NCBI RefSeq assembly: GCF_019204025.1
Contig: NZ_JAGSPB010000002.1
Location: 620,001-684,000, forward strand
Origin: Erythrobacter ani
Lineage (GTDB): Bacteria > Pseudomonadota > Alphaproteobacteria > Sphingomonadales > Sphingomonadaceae
Direction of reading: 5' to 3'
DNA: 64,000 bases
Shown here piece after piece: positions 46,292-55,042 of this stretch. The notes below the pieces were generated by a model. That model had not been told where the DNA came from. It was given only the letters and a program-made list of their open reading frames with translations, and ran no database searches. Every line of letters starts with the position of its first letter. Within the stretch, counting starts at the first letter, position 1. The position numbers and the translations under genes are program-made.

Positions 46292-48483
46292 GGCTTTCCA
46301 CCCATCCGTTTGTAGCGGGTCTTGCCATAGCGCGTCTTGCGCGTGCCCGGCCTTCCGGCATCGGATCGGCCGACCTTTGGTGCCTTTTTCTCGCCATCGG
46401 GTAGGCCCAGCTCGTCATTCTCGAGCCGCCGGATTTCGTCACGCAGCCTGCCCGCCTCTTCAAATTCGAGATTGGCAGCTGCATCGCGCATGCGTTTTTC
46501 AAGGTCTTCGATATAAGCGCGCAGGTTGTGGCCGACGAGGTTGTTCACCTCCTCATCGCCGATGTCGACGGTAACGCCGTCCTTCGATGCGGTATCGGCA
46601 ACGATATCGGCGATGTCGCGCTTGATAGTCTGCGGCGTAATGCCGTGCTCTTCGTTATAAGCTCTCTGTTTCTCTCGGCGGCGATCGGTTTCGGCGATCG
46701 CGCGTTCCATGCTGCCGGTGATGCGGTCGGCATACAGGATGACTTTCCCGTCCACATTTCGCGCCGCGCGGCCGATGGTCTGAACGAGAGAGGTTTCCGA
46801 ACGCAGAAACCCTTCCTTGTCCGCGTCGAGAATACACACCAGTCCGCATTCAGGAATATCGAGCCCTTCGCGCAGCAGGTTGATCCCGATCAACACATCG
46901 TAAACGCCCATGCGCAGATCGCGGATCAGCTCGATCCGTTCCAGCGTTTCGACATCCGAGTGCATGTAACGAACGCGCACGCCTGCTTCGTGCATGAACT
47001 CGGTAAGATCTTCCGCCATCCGCTTGGTCAGCGTGGTTACCAGCGTTCGATAGCCTTTCTTTGCGGTGGCGAGGCATTCCTGGATGCAATCCTGCACCTG
47101 GTCTTCGACCGGGCGGATTTCGACCGGCGGATCGATGAGGCCGGTGGGGCGGATGACCTGCTCGGCAAAGACGCCGCCGGTCTGCTCCATTTCCCAGTTT
47201 CCGGGCGTGGCGCTGACGGCGAATGTCTGCGGGCGCATCGCGTCCCACTCGTTGAAGCGCAAGGGACGATTGTCGATGCAGGATGGCAGGCGGAACCCGT
47301 ATTCGGCGAGCGTGATCTTGCGCCGATGGTCTCCCTTCGACATCGCACCGATCTGCGGCACCGTCTGATGGCTCTCATCCACGAACAGGAGCGCATTTTC
47401 GGGGAGGTATTCGAACAGAGTGGGCGGCGGTTCGCCGGGAAGGCGGCCCGTTAGAAAGCGCGAGTAGTTCTCGATGCCGGCGCAGCTGCCGGTTGCGGCG
47501 ATCATCTCGAGGTCGAAATTGGTCCGCTGCTCGAGCCGCTGATGTTCGAGCAGCTTGCCTTCCGCCTCCAGTTCCTTGAGCCGTTCCTGAAGCTCGAACT
47601 TGATAGCCTCGGTCGCCTGCTTCATCGTTGGGCCGGGCGTCACGTAGTGCGAGTTCGCATAGACGCGCACGGTTTCCAGCGACGCGCCCTTCTTTCCCGT
47701 CAGCGGATCGAATTCGCTGATTTCCTCGATTTCGTCACCGAAGAAGCTGATGCGCCACGCCATGTCTTCGTAATGTGATGGAAAGATTTCGAGATTGTCG
47801 CCGCGAACCCGGAAATTGCCGCGCGCGAAGGCCGCGTCGTTGCGCTTATACTGCAGCGCGACGAGTTTTCGAATGAGCTCGCGCTGATCGACCGTTTCCT
47901 CTTTCTTGATGTCGAAGATCATCGCTGAATAGGTTTCGACCGAACCGATACCATAAAGGCACGAAACCGACGCCACGATGATCACATCATCGCGTTCTAG
48001 CAGCGCGCGCGTGGCTGAGTGGCGCATCCGGTCGATGGCCTCGTTCACGCTCGATTCCTTTTCGATATAAGTGTCCGACCGCGGGACGTACGCTTCGGGC
48101 TGATAATAGTCGTAATAGCTGACGAAATACTCCACCGCGTTGTTCGGGAAGAAGCTCTTGAACTCGCCGTAAAGCTGCGCCGCGAGGATTTTGTTGGGGG
48201 CGAGGATCAGCGCGGGGCGCTGCAATTCCTCAATGACCTTGGCCATGGTGAAGGTCTTGCCGGATCCGGTTACGCCGAGCAGGGTCTGCGTCTGCTCATT
48301 GTCACGCGCGCCCGCTACCAATTCAGCAATTGCGGTCGGCTGGTCACCTGAAGGCTGATAATCGGACACGAGCTCGAACCGCTTGCCCGGCATGGATTTT
48401 TCAGGACGGTCTGGGCGATGCGGGGTGAAATCACCGGTCGTGTCGGGTTCTTCCAGACCGCGGCGGATAACGAGTTCGGACAT
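46288..48483 (-). CDS. uvrB: Excinuclease ABC subunit B
   Basis: A 731-residue nucleotide-excision repair helicase. Walker [13 protein letters not shown], the beta-hairpin [13 protein letters not shown], the helicase motif DESHQTVPQ, the [11 protein letters not shown] motif V region and QTIGRAARN motif VI are intact, with the C-terminal UVR domain [20 protein letters not shown]. The start at 48483 (MSELVIRRG) fits the family; the ORF's upstream start adds 36 basic residues and is unlikely. GTTCcGTTC lies at 48575-48583 but its spacing does not fit a LexA box. Confidence 0.97.
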   Translation of the reverse strand: MSELVIRRGLEEPDTTGDFTPHRPDRPEKSMPGKRFELVSDYQPSGDQPTAIAELVAGARDNEQTQTLLGVTGSGKTFTMAKVIEELQRPALILAPNKILAAQLYGEFKSFFPNNAVEYFVSYYDYYQPEAYVPRSDTYIEKESSVNEAIDRMRHSATRALLERDDVIIVASVSCLYGIGSVETYSAMIFDIKKEETVDQRELIRKLVALQYKRNDAAFARGNFRVRGDNLEIFPSHYEDMAWRISFFGDEIEEISEFDPLTGKKGASLETVRVYANSHYVTPGPTMKQATEAIKFELQERLKELEAEGKLLEHQRLEQRTNFDLEMIAATGSCAGIENYSRFLTGRLPGEPPPTLFEYLPENALLFVDESHQTVPQIGAMSKGDHRRKITLAEYGFRLPSCIDNRPLRFNEWDAMRPQTFAVSATPGNWEMEQTGGVFAEQVIRPTGLIDPPVEIRPVEDQVQDCIQECLATAKKGYRTLVTTLTKRMAEDLTEFMHEAGVRVRYMHSDVETLERIELIRDLRMGVYDVLIGINLLREGLDIPECGLVCILDADKEGFLRSETSLVQTIGRAARNVDGKVILYADRITGSMERAIAETDRRREKQRAYNEEHGITPQTIKRDIADIVADTASKDGVTVDIGDEEVNNLVGHNLRAYIEDLEKRMRDAAANLEFEEAGRLRDEIRRLENDELGLPDGEKKAPKVGRSDAGRPGTRKTRYGKTRYKRMGGKP

Positions 48484-48662
48484 GGCGGTGATATGGGAGC
48501 ATACGTCCCGTTTCGCAATCGCTGAGAGCGCGCGATGCCAAGGCGCATTGCGGGCATGCGCGCGCACGCGTATCGTTCCGTTCAAACACAAGTCGCGTCG
48601 GCACTTATCAATTCAATCACAGGCCCGATCGCCGAGCGGCCCGTCATATCTGGAGGAATTCA

Positions 48663-49208
48663 ATGAAATACTTTGCCGCGCCCATCATCGCAGCACTCGC
48701 ACTATCAGCCTGCGGCAGCCCCAGCGGTGATGCCGACACGGATGGCGACGGAACAGTTACCGCTACCGAAGCGCGCGCTGCTGCCGAAGCTGCGGGCGAC
48801 ACGATCAGGCCGCAGCCGGGCAAATACCGCGCATCGATGACGTTCATCAGTGCGGAAATTCCCGGTGCGCCGCCTCAGGTGCAGGACATGATGGGCTCTT
48901 CGATGAGCAACACCTACGAATTCTGCCTGACCCCCGAAATGGCAGAGCAGGGCTTTGGCGAGGCCTTGCAAGAAGGACAGGACGACAGCTGCACCATCAG
49001 CCGCCTCAATATCGATGACACAGATGTTGATATGGCGATGACTTGCAGCGGGGAAGGCGCAGGCCAGATGCAAATCGCGATGACCGGCACCGTTTCGCCA
49101 ACGCGTTCCGAACTGAATGTTGTCTCGGAAGGCGTCATGGGCGATCTTGGCGAGGCCAAGATGGAAATGAAGCTTGTGCAGGAGCGGATCGGAGCCTGCG
49201 ATAGCTGA
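48663..49208 (+). CDS. DUF3617-family lipoprotein with an EF-hand-like loop
   Basis: A 181-residue secreted lipoprotein. The signal MKYFAAPIIAALALSAC ends in a lipobox (LSAC), and GGAGGAATTC gives a strong ribosome-binding site. DTDGDGTVTATEA, just after the lipobox, is a Ca-binding-like EF-hand loop. The remainder (QPGKYRASMTFISAEIPG, YEFCLTPEMAEQG, and the paired cysteines in DDSCTISR and MTCSGEG) matches the DUF3617 family. Its role is unknown. It is divergent from uvrB over a 179-bp gap. Confidence 0.85.
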   Translation: MKYFAAPIIAALALSACGSPSGDADTDGDGTVTATEARAAAEAAGDTIRPQPGKYRASMTFISAEIPGAPPQVQDMMGSSMSNTYEFCLTPEMAEQGFGEALQEGQDDSCTISRLNIDDTDVDMAMTCSGEGAGQMQIAMTGTVSPTRSELNVVSEGVMGDLGEAKMEMKLVQERIGACDS

Positions 49209-49293
49209 ACCTATTGGTTAAGGACCAGGATCAGGAGAGGGGGTCGGGTGATTTCATGGGTCGTTCACCGCAAGAAAGTAGTGTTGCGATCCC

Positions 49294-50076
49294 ATGAGCA
49301 CCCGAGAGCGTTTCCCTGACCTTCCGAAAATGCCCAAGCTCCCGCTGGGCGATGGAGAACTCGCGCGCAGGATCGAGCTTGCCCGCGAGCCTGAGCCGGA
49401 ACCCGTTTCGCGGCCTACGCTCTGGCGGATGGCTTCAGAGTTGCAGCATCTTGCGGAGCCATTCCGCCGTCCATTCCGCACGCTCAATGTCGAGGCGTGC
49501 GATAACCCTCAGATCGTGCTGATCCTTCCGGGTTTTGCGACGAGCGCGTCCAGAATGCGCTACATGGCGCGTCAGATCGAGCGCGCCAGGCACAAGGCCA
49601 AGCGTTGGAAGCTGGGCTGGAATTGGGGGCCAAGCGACACGACACTCGACAGACTGAGCGACCGGCTGGACGAGGTTTTCGCGCGCTATGACCGGCCGGC
49701 CGTGCTGCTCGGGTGGAGCCTCGGCGGGCTCTATGCGCGAGAACTGGCCAAGCGAAAGCCTGAGCTCGTCAGCAAGGTCATCACGATGGGGACGCCGTTT
49801 TCGGGTTCACCCCGCGCCAACAATGTCTGGCGCCTCTATCAATTTGTGACCGGTCACCGCGTGGACAAGCCGCCAGTGGAAGGCGACTTTGCGGTCAAGC
49901 CACCCGTGGAAACGGTGGCTTTGTGGAGCCCGAACGACGGTGCGATCGCCCCACGCAGCGCTGCCGGGTATCCGGGAGAACGTGACCGCGCGATTGCCCT
50001 TCGATGCACGCATATGGGTTTTTCTTACTCCCCCGAAGCGATCCAGGCGGTTTTGTCGGAACTTCGGCGCTGCTGA
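49294..50076 (+). CDS. Alpha/beta hydrolase
   Basis: A 260-residue alpha/beta-fold hydrolase. The nucleophile elbow LLGWSLGGLYARELA (Ser in GWSLGG) is clear, LILPGFATSASRMRY contributes the oxyanion region, and a His is in RCTHMGFSYSPEAI. The acid is probably the Asp in WSPNDGAIAPRS. The substrate is unknown. It lies directly upstream of the Anbu-cluster ATP-grasp gene (80-bp gap) on the same strand, so it may belong to that unit, although it is not a standard member. The ribosome-binding site is weak. Confidence 0.85.
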   Translation: MSTRERFPDLPKMPKLPLGDGELARRIELAREPEPEPVSRPTLWRMASELQHLAEPFRRPFRTLNVEACDNPQIVLILPGFATSASRMRYMARQIERARHKAKRWKLGWNWGPSDTTLDRLSDRLDEVFARYDRPAVLLGWSLGGLYARELAKRKPELVSKVITMGTPFSGSPRANNVWRLYQFVTGHRVDKPPVEGDFAVKPPVETVALWSPNDGAIAPRSAAGYPGERDRAIALRCTHMGFSYSPEAIQAVLSELRRC

Positions 50077-50155
50077 GCCTTTAGTACCCCGACCTTTTCT
50101 TTTGCGCCGTGACGGGTACGGTGCGCGATATTTCATCCAACCGACCGGGGGATTG

Positions 50156-51595
50156 ATGGCCGCACCATCCGACAATTTTGACGAGATGTTCGATGCGAGC
50201 GGCAATACTCGCCCTGCCTATACCGGATATTGCGATTGGTATGATCACCAGGAAACCTCGTGGATGCGCCAGAAAAGCGCAGATTGCGACGACAGTTTTC
50301 GGCGCACGGGGATAACGTTCAATGTCTATGGAGAAGATGAGGCCGAAGAGCGCCTGATCCCTTTCGACATGGTGCCGCGGATCATCGGCGCAGGCGAATG
50401 GCGGCGGCTGACGCGCGGGATCGAGCAGCGCGTCAGAGCGCTCAACAGCTTCCTTTATGACCTGTACCATCGGCAGGAGATCATCCGCGCGGGCCGCGTT
50501 CCAGAAAGGCTGTTTCGCCAGAACGAGGCATGGCTCCCGCATATGGTCGGCTTCACACCGCCCGGCGGGATTTACACCCATATCGTCGGGATCGATCTGG
50601 TTCGCACCGGGCCGGACGAGTGGTTCGTGCTGGAAGACAATGCCCGGACACCTTCGGGTGTTTCGTACATGCTCGAGAACCGCGAAACCATGATGAGCAT
50701 GTTCCCGGACCTGTTCAGCCAGGTGCCGGTCGAGACCGTCTCTAATTATCCCCGCCGCCTTGCCCGATCGCTTGCCGCGAGCGCGCCGCCTGCATTCAAG
50801 GAAAGCGGACGCGCGAAACCGACCGTCGCGGTATTGACGCCGGGTATCTACAATTCGGCCTATTTCGAACATGCGTTTTTGGCCGACCAGATGGGCGCGG
50901 AACTGGTCGAGGGCAGCGATCTACGAGTTGTAAACGGACTTGTGCAAATGCGCACGACAAGCGGATTCAAACCGCTCGATGTCCTCTACCGACGCGTTGA
51001 TGATGAATTTCTCGATCCGCTGACTTTCAACCCGGACAGCATGCTCGGCGTACCCGGCATAATGGACGTCTACCGCGCGGGCGGAATCACGATCGCCAAT
51101 GCGCCCGGCACCGGGATTTGCGACGATAAGGCGATCTATTCCTTCATGCCCGAGATCGTCGAATTCTACACCGGCGAAAAGCCGCTTTTGCCGAACGTCG
51201 AAACGTGGCGCTGCGCCGATCCCGATAGCCTCGCCTACGTGCTCGACCATCTGGAGGAGCTCGTGGTCAAGGAAGTGCATGGCTCGGGCGGATACGGAAT
51301 GCTGATCGGTCCAACCGCGAGCAAGAAAGAGATCAACGAGTTCCGAGCCAAGCTCAAAGGGAACCCCGAAAATTATATCGCGCAGCCAACGCTCTCGCTT
51401 TCCACCTGCCCGATCTTCACTAAGGAGGGGCTTGCACCGCGCCATGTCGACCTGCGTCCATTCGTGCTGGTCTCGCCGAGCGGCGTCGACATCACGCCCG
51501 GCGGCCTAACGCGTGTCGCGCTGAAAGGAGGTTCGCTGGTGGTGAATTCCAGCCAGGGAGGCGGCACCAAGGATACGTGGGTGCTGAAAGACTGA
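50156..51595 (+). CDS. Circularly permuted ATP-grasp enzyme (Anbu cluster)
   Basis: A 479-residue circularly permuted ATP-grasp protein (former DUF404/DUF407, COG2308). Recognisable parts are FDEMFDASGNTRPAYTGY at the N-terminus, GIDLVRTGPDEWFVLEDNARTPSGVSYM, the YIAQPTLSLSTCP region and the glycine-rich VKEVHGSGGYGMLIGP. Such enzymes are predicted to ligate amino groups to carboxylates, probably forming peptide-like bonds. The start at 50156 has GGGGG upstream; the ORF's earlier start would overlap the hydrolase. Its TGATG stop-start overlap with the alpha-E gene marks coupling. It belongs to the conserved Anbu operon. Confidence 0.92.
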   Translation: MAAPSDNFDEMFDASGNTRPAYTGYCDWYDHQETSWMRQKSADCDDSFRRTGITFNVYGEDEAEERLIPFDMVPRIIGAGEWRRLTRGIEQRVRALNSFLYDLYHRQEIIRAGRVPERLFRQNEAWLPHMVGFTPPGGIYTHIVGIDLVRTGPDEWFVLEDNARTPSGVSYMLENRETMMSMFPDLFSQVPVETVSNYPRRLARSLAASAPPAFKESGRAKPTVAVLTPGIYNSAYFEHAFLADQMGAELVEGSDLRVVNGLVQMRTTSGFKPLDVLYRRVDDEFLDPLTFNPDSMLGVPGIMDVYRAGGITIANAPGTGICDDKAIYSFMPEIVEFYTGEKPLLPNVETWRCADPDSLAYVLDHLEELVVKEVHGSGGYGMLIGPTASKKEINEFRAKLKGNPENYIAQPTLSLSTCPIFTKEGLAPRHVDLRPFVLVSPSGVDITPGGLTRVALKGGSLVVNSSQGGGTKDTWVLKD

Positions 51596-52539
51596 TGCTG
51601 GGACGGACAGCCAATGGATTGTTCTGGATGTTCCGCTATCTTGAGCGGGCAGAGAACACAGCGCGTCTTCTTGACGCAGGCCTGCGCATGTCGCTGACCC
51701 GGGGCACGGATTACGCCGAGGAGGAATGGGCTTCGGTCATTTCCACAATTGGCCAGAAAGCCAATTACGAGGCAAAGCACGATAGCTATGACGGGATGAC
51801 CGCGTGGAATTTCGTCCTGCGCGAAAAGAGCAATCCGACCAATGTGCGCGAAATGTTCGAAGCTGTGCGGACCAATGCGCGCCTGGCCAGAACGACGATT
51901 TCGAGCGATGTCTGGGAAGCGGTCAACGAAAGCTGGATGCGTCTCGACGAATTGCTTTCGCGGCCTGTCGGGCGCGGCGCGATTGGCGACGTCGTCGGCA
52001 CCATCAGGCGTGCAGGCATGCGGGTGCACGGTGCTCTCGATGGGTCGATGCTGCGTTCGGAAGCGTTTCATTTCGCGCGCGCCGGGACGTTCGCCGAACG
52101 CGCGGAAAGCACGGCGCGTATCCTCGACATGAAATATTACCTGCTGCTGCCCTCCCTTTCCTACGTCGGATCGAGCCTTGATTCCGGGCAATGGGATCAG
52201 GTTCTGCGGTCGGTCGCGGGTGCGCAGTCCTATAGCTGGCTTAACGCGGGCCAAATCGATGCGCGCGGCATCGTGGAATTCCTGGTGCTGGACGATCGTT
52301 TTCCGCGAAGCCTCGCGTTTTGTCGCACTGCCCTCCGCGACAATCTCGCCGCATTGGCGCGCCTGCACGGACAGGAGGGGTCGAGCAATGAGCTGATGCG
52401 GGCCGCCGACATGCATATCAGCGACATCACCGTCGATCAGATCCTGGAGCAGGGCCTGCACGAATTCCTGACCGACTTCATGGCTCGCAACGCCGCGATC
52501 GCACTCGCTATCGCCGAAGATTATCGGTTCCAGTCATGA
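51595..52539 (+). CDS. Alpha-E domain protein (DUF403)
   Basis: A 314-residue all-alpha protein of the alpha-E family (DUF403). The start MLGRTANGLFWMFRYLERAENTARLL is the family hallmark, and the helical body continues to the C-terminus with ITVDQILEQGLHEFLTDF. The start at 51595 overlaps the ATP-grasp stop (TGATG). Alpha-E proteins always appear with the circularly permuted ATP-grasp enzyme and often a transglutaminase; their reaction is unproven. It overlaps the next gene by four bases (ATGA). Confidence 0.92.
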   Translation: MLGRTANGLFWMFRYLERAENTARLLDAGLRMSLTRGTDYAEEEWASVISTIGQKANYEAKHDSYDGMTAWNFVLREKSNPTNVREMFEAVRTNARLARTTISSDVWEAVNESWMRLDELLSRPVGRGAIGDVVGTIRRAGMRVHGALDGSMLRSEAFHFARAGTFAERAESTARILDMKYYLLLPSLSYVGSSLDSGQWDQVLRSVAGAQSYSWLNAGQIDARGIVEFLVLDDRFPRSLAFCRTALRDNLAALARLHGQEGSSNELMRAADMHISDITVDQILEQGLHEFLTDFMARNAAIALAIAEDYRFQS

Positions 52540-53375
52540 AACTTTCGATCCGCCACACAACGACTTACGAATTCAAAGAGCCCGTGGTTCACGCGCTCCA
52601 GCGGTTACGCCTGACGCCTAAGGAAACTCAGGGCCAACAGATTATCGATTGGAAGATGACCTACACCAACGCTCAAGCCGAGCTTGAATACGATGACCAG
52701 CATTTCAACACGGTGACGCTGGTGTCGGTAGAACCGGGCGCGAGCGCAGTGACTGTCACATGCAGCGGCACAGTCGAGACCCAGGACGAAGGCGGCATCA
52801 TCGGACGCCATTCGGGTCACCTGCCACTTTGGAGCTTCCTTGGCCAGACGCACCTTACGAAGCCGGGTCCTAAAGTGCGATCGTTGATCAGCGACCTCAG
52901 TGACGGCAAAGACGGCGATGCGCTGGCCTACCTCCACGCCCTGTCGGCGCGAATCCGCGATGAAATTGTCTATGAAACCGGCACCACGCACGCCTCCACT
53001 ACCGCAGAGGAATCGGTCGATTCCGGGCGAGGCGTCTGTCAGGATCATGCCCATATTTTCATTGGCGCGGCGCGTGCGGCAGGCATTCCGGCAAGATATG
53101 TCAGCGGATATCTGATGATGAACGACCGGATCGATCAGGAGGCGAGCCACGCCTGGGCAGAAGCGCATGTCGATGGCCTCGGCTGGGTCGGTTTCGATAT
53201 CTCCAACGGGATCAGCCCCGATCCGCGCTACGTGCGTGTCGCCACGGGCCGCGATTATCGCGATGCAGCCCCGATTACGGGGATCAGCTTCGGCTCGTCC
53301 GCTGACCGTTTAACGGTCGATATCTCGGTGGAGCAACAGCACGAACAGGTGCAGCAGGAACAGTCACAGCAATAA
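52536..53375 (+). CDS. Transglutaminase-like protein (Anbu cluster)
   Basis: A 279-residue transglutaminase-fold protein (COG1305). An N-terminal beta-region (MKLSIRHTTTYEFKEPVVHA) precedes the catalytic core: Cys in GRGVCQDHAHIFIGAARAAGIPARYVSGYL, His in ASHAWAEAHVDGLGW and Asp in GFDISNGISPDPRY. Such proteins may act as peptidases or acyl transferases. A Gln-rich tail ends the protein. It starts inside the alpha-E stop (ATGA), so ATP-grasp, alpha-E and this gene form one coupled unit, followed by Anbu after about 106 bp. Confidence 0.93.
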   Translation: MKLSIRHTTTYEFKEPVVHALQRLRLTPKETQGQQIIDWKMTYTNAQAELEYDDQHFNTVTLVSVEPGASAVTVTCSGTVETQDEGGIIGRHSGHLPLWSFLGQTHLTKPGPKVRSLISDLSDGKDGDALAYLHALSARIRDEIVYETGTTHASTTAEESVDSGRGVCQDHAHIFIGAARAAGIPARYVSGYLMMNDRIDQEASHAWAEAHVDGLGWVGFDISNGISPDPRYVRVATGRDYRDAAPITGISFGSSADRLTVDISVEQQHEQVQQEQSQQ

Positions 53376-53481
53376 GCGATTGTCTGAGCACGCGCATGCC
53401 GCCATGGCGACAAAACTTCACACTATTCATCAGGCAGCAGCGGCTTCACCTCACAACTGCGCCAGAATTCGGAGAAACTAG

Positions 53482-54228
53482 ATGACATATTGCGTCGGAA
53501 TGATCGTCGACAAGGGACTTGTCCTGATGAGCGACACACGCACCAATTCCGGCGTCGATAACATCTCGGTTTTTCGTAAGATGTTCCATTGGCAGGTGCC
53601 GGGAGAGCGCATGATCGCGGTCATGACCGCCGGGAACCTAGCCACGACGCAGGCCGTCGTCAGCAAGCTCGAAGAGCGCACGAAGGAGCCCGATGAGCGC
53701 GAGACGACGCTGCTGAACGGTCCGACGATGTTCAGCGTGGTCAGCGAAATTGGGAAGCTGCTCCGCACCACAATCGAAGAACGTCAACAGGCGAACGGCG
53801 ATCGCGGGAAGGGCCGTTTTACCGCCTCCATCATCGTTGCCGGGCAGATTGCGGGCATGGAGCCGCGCTTGTTCATGATCTACCCCGAGGGCAATTTCAT
53901 CGAGGCAAGCTGGGACACGCCGTTCTTCCAGATTGGCGAGACCAAGTACGGCAGGCCGATTATCCTTCGCGGATATGACCGCGACATGAGTTTCGAAGAT
54001 GCAGTTAAGCTGCTCATGGTGTCGTTCGACTCCACGCTCAAGGCAAACCTTTCGGTTGGCCTCCCGCTGGACCTGCTGGTCGTTGAGAAAGACAAATTCG
54101 GGCCGACCCACGAACACCGGGTTACCGCTGAGGATGCGTACTTCAATTCGATTTCCTCGGGATGGGGCGACGCATTGAAAGCGGCGTTCCATTCGCTGCC
54201 AGGGTACAGCTTCACACCGCAAGATTAG
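53482..54228 (+). CDS. Anbu proteasome-like hydrolase (COG3484)
   Basis: A 248-residue proteasome-type Ntn hydrolase, the Anbu (ancestral beta-subunit) family. After Met removal the first residue is the nucleophile Thr (MTYCVGMIVDKGLV), with Asp17 (LVLMSDTRTNSG) and Lys32 (VFRKMFHW) in the positions expected for the catalytic triad, so no propeptide is needed. AGMEPRLFMIYPEGNFIEA and the C-terminal SSGWGDALKAAFHSLP fit the family. Purified homologues form open ring or spiral assemblies. The substrate is unknown; the cluster suggests it handles products made by the ATP-grasp enzyme. GGAGAAACTAG precedes the ATG. Confidence 0.93.
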   Translation: MTYCVGMIVDKGLVLMSDTRTNSGVDNISVFRKMFHWQVPGERMIAVMTAGNLATTQAVVSKLEERTKEPDERETTLLNGPTMFSVVSEIGKLLRTTIEERQQANGDRGKGRFTASIIVAGQIAGMEPRLFMIYPEGNFIEASWDTPFFQIGETKYGRPIILRGYDRDMSFEDAVKLLMVSFDSTLKANLSVGLPLDLLVVEKDKFGPTHEHRVTAEDAYFNSISSGWGDALKAAFHSLPGYSFTPQD

Positions 54229-54283
54229 TCACCATTCGGAATAAGTTAGCCTGGAGCCGGCCGCACTCTGGACTGGAGTATTG

Positions 54284-54294
54284 TCCAATTTGGA
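54284..54294. promoter_or_regulatory. Palindrome between the Anbu gene and the LuxR-type regulator
   Basis: TCCAA-T-TTGGA is a perfect 11-bp palindrome, with a looser continuation (ATT...AAT) on either side. It lies about 120 bp upstream of the frameshifted regulator start in a 185-bp gap. It might be an operator, perhaps for the regulator itself; there is no independent support. Confidence 0.25.
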
Positions 54295-54413
54295 TGTAAT
54301 TATCCACGAATTCCAGGGGTTTGAGTCTTTATTCGCGCTGCCTCACTCCGATTGATCGAGATCGGTTTCAGTCTTGCGTGATCGCGGTTGCGTTACGTGG
54401 TTTCACGTTGGCC

Positions 54414-55033
54414 ATGTCACGCAAAGCTTCTCTTCATTTCATCGACTCATCGAGCCGCCACCGCGCCGAATTGGCGAGAGTGGGATTTTCGCTGGGCCAC
54501 CATTCCGAGGTCTATGGCGACCTGTCGGAGCTTTCCTCGCATCCGCCGCGCGAGGGAATCATCATCGCGCGCGACAGTGCTGAGGAGGGCGGGGTCGCTG
54601 TTATCCTGGATCGCCTGGGCAAGCTGGGTATCTGGTTACCCCTGATCGCTGTGGAAGCGCAGCCACGACCAGGACGGATCGTCGAGGCGATAAAGGCCGG
54701 GGCGCTGGATATCTGTCTTTGCCACTGGATGCCGACCGGGTTGCGCGATGCCTCGCCCGGGTTGAGAAAGAAGCCGAAGTCTTCGGAGCGGCGCGCCGCC
54801 GAATGATCGAGGCGCGCGGCCGGATCGCCAATCTTTCGGTTCGTGAACGCGAAGTGCTCGACTGGTTGACTGAGGGAAGCAGCAACAAGGTGATAGCGCG
54901 GCGGCTGGAAATAAGCCCGCGAACGGTCGAAATCCACCGTGCGAACATGATGCATAAGCTGGGTGCGCGCCATGCAGCGGATGCGGTACGGCTGCGGCTC
55001 GAGGCGAAGCTTGAGCCTAACATTAGCGCTTGA
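54414..55033 (+). pseudogene. LuxR/FixJ-type regulator broken by a one-base frameshift
   Basis: Two reading frames join into a normal-length regulator. The first frame (54414 to about 54710) encodes a receiver-like domain starting MSRKASLHFIDSSSRHRAEL and ending AIKAGALD. The second frame continues YLSLPLDADRVARCLARVEKEAEVF and the LuxR helix-turn-helix LSVREREVLDWLTEGSSNKV to the stop at 55033. One inserted T near 54710 restores ALDYLSLPLD, a classic receiver end. The receiver is degenerate: the switch Lys of the usual DYLxKP is Leu, and the phosphoacceptor region reads IIIARDS. No slippery heptamer is present. It may be a recent pseudogene or a sequencing error. It sits directly after the Anbu gene. 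Confidence 0.8.
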
Positions 55034-55042
55034 ATGCACGGA

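Noticed and set aside
48575..48583. Possible LexA box (GTTC repeats) upstream of uvrB
   Set aside because: Alphaproteobacterial LexA sites have the two GTTC/GAAC halves separated by seven bases. Here only one base separates them.
49255..49296. CATGGG...CCCATG inverted repeat around the hydrolase start
   Set aside because: Only six bases match across a 30-nt spacer, which can easily occur by chance; not reported as a regulatory site.
54700..54720. Programmed -1 frameshifting in the LuxR-type regulator
   Set aside because: There is no X-XXY-YYZ slippery heptamer at the junction (it reads CTGGATATCTG) and no obvious downstream hairpin, so a deletion or sequencing error is more likely.
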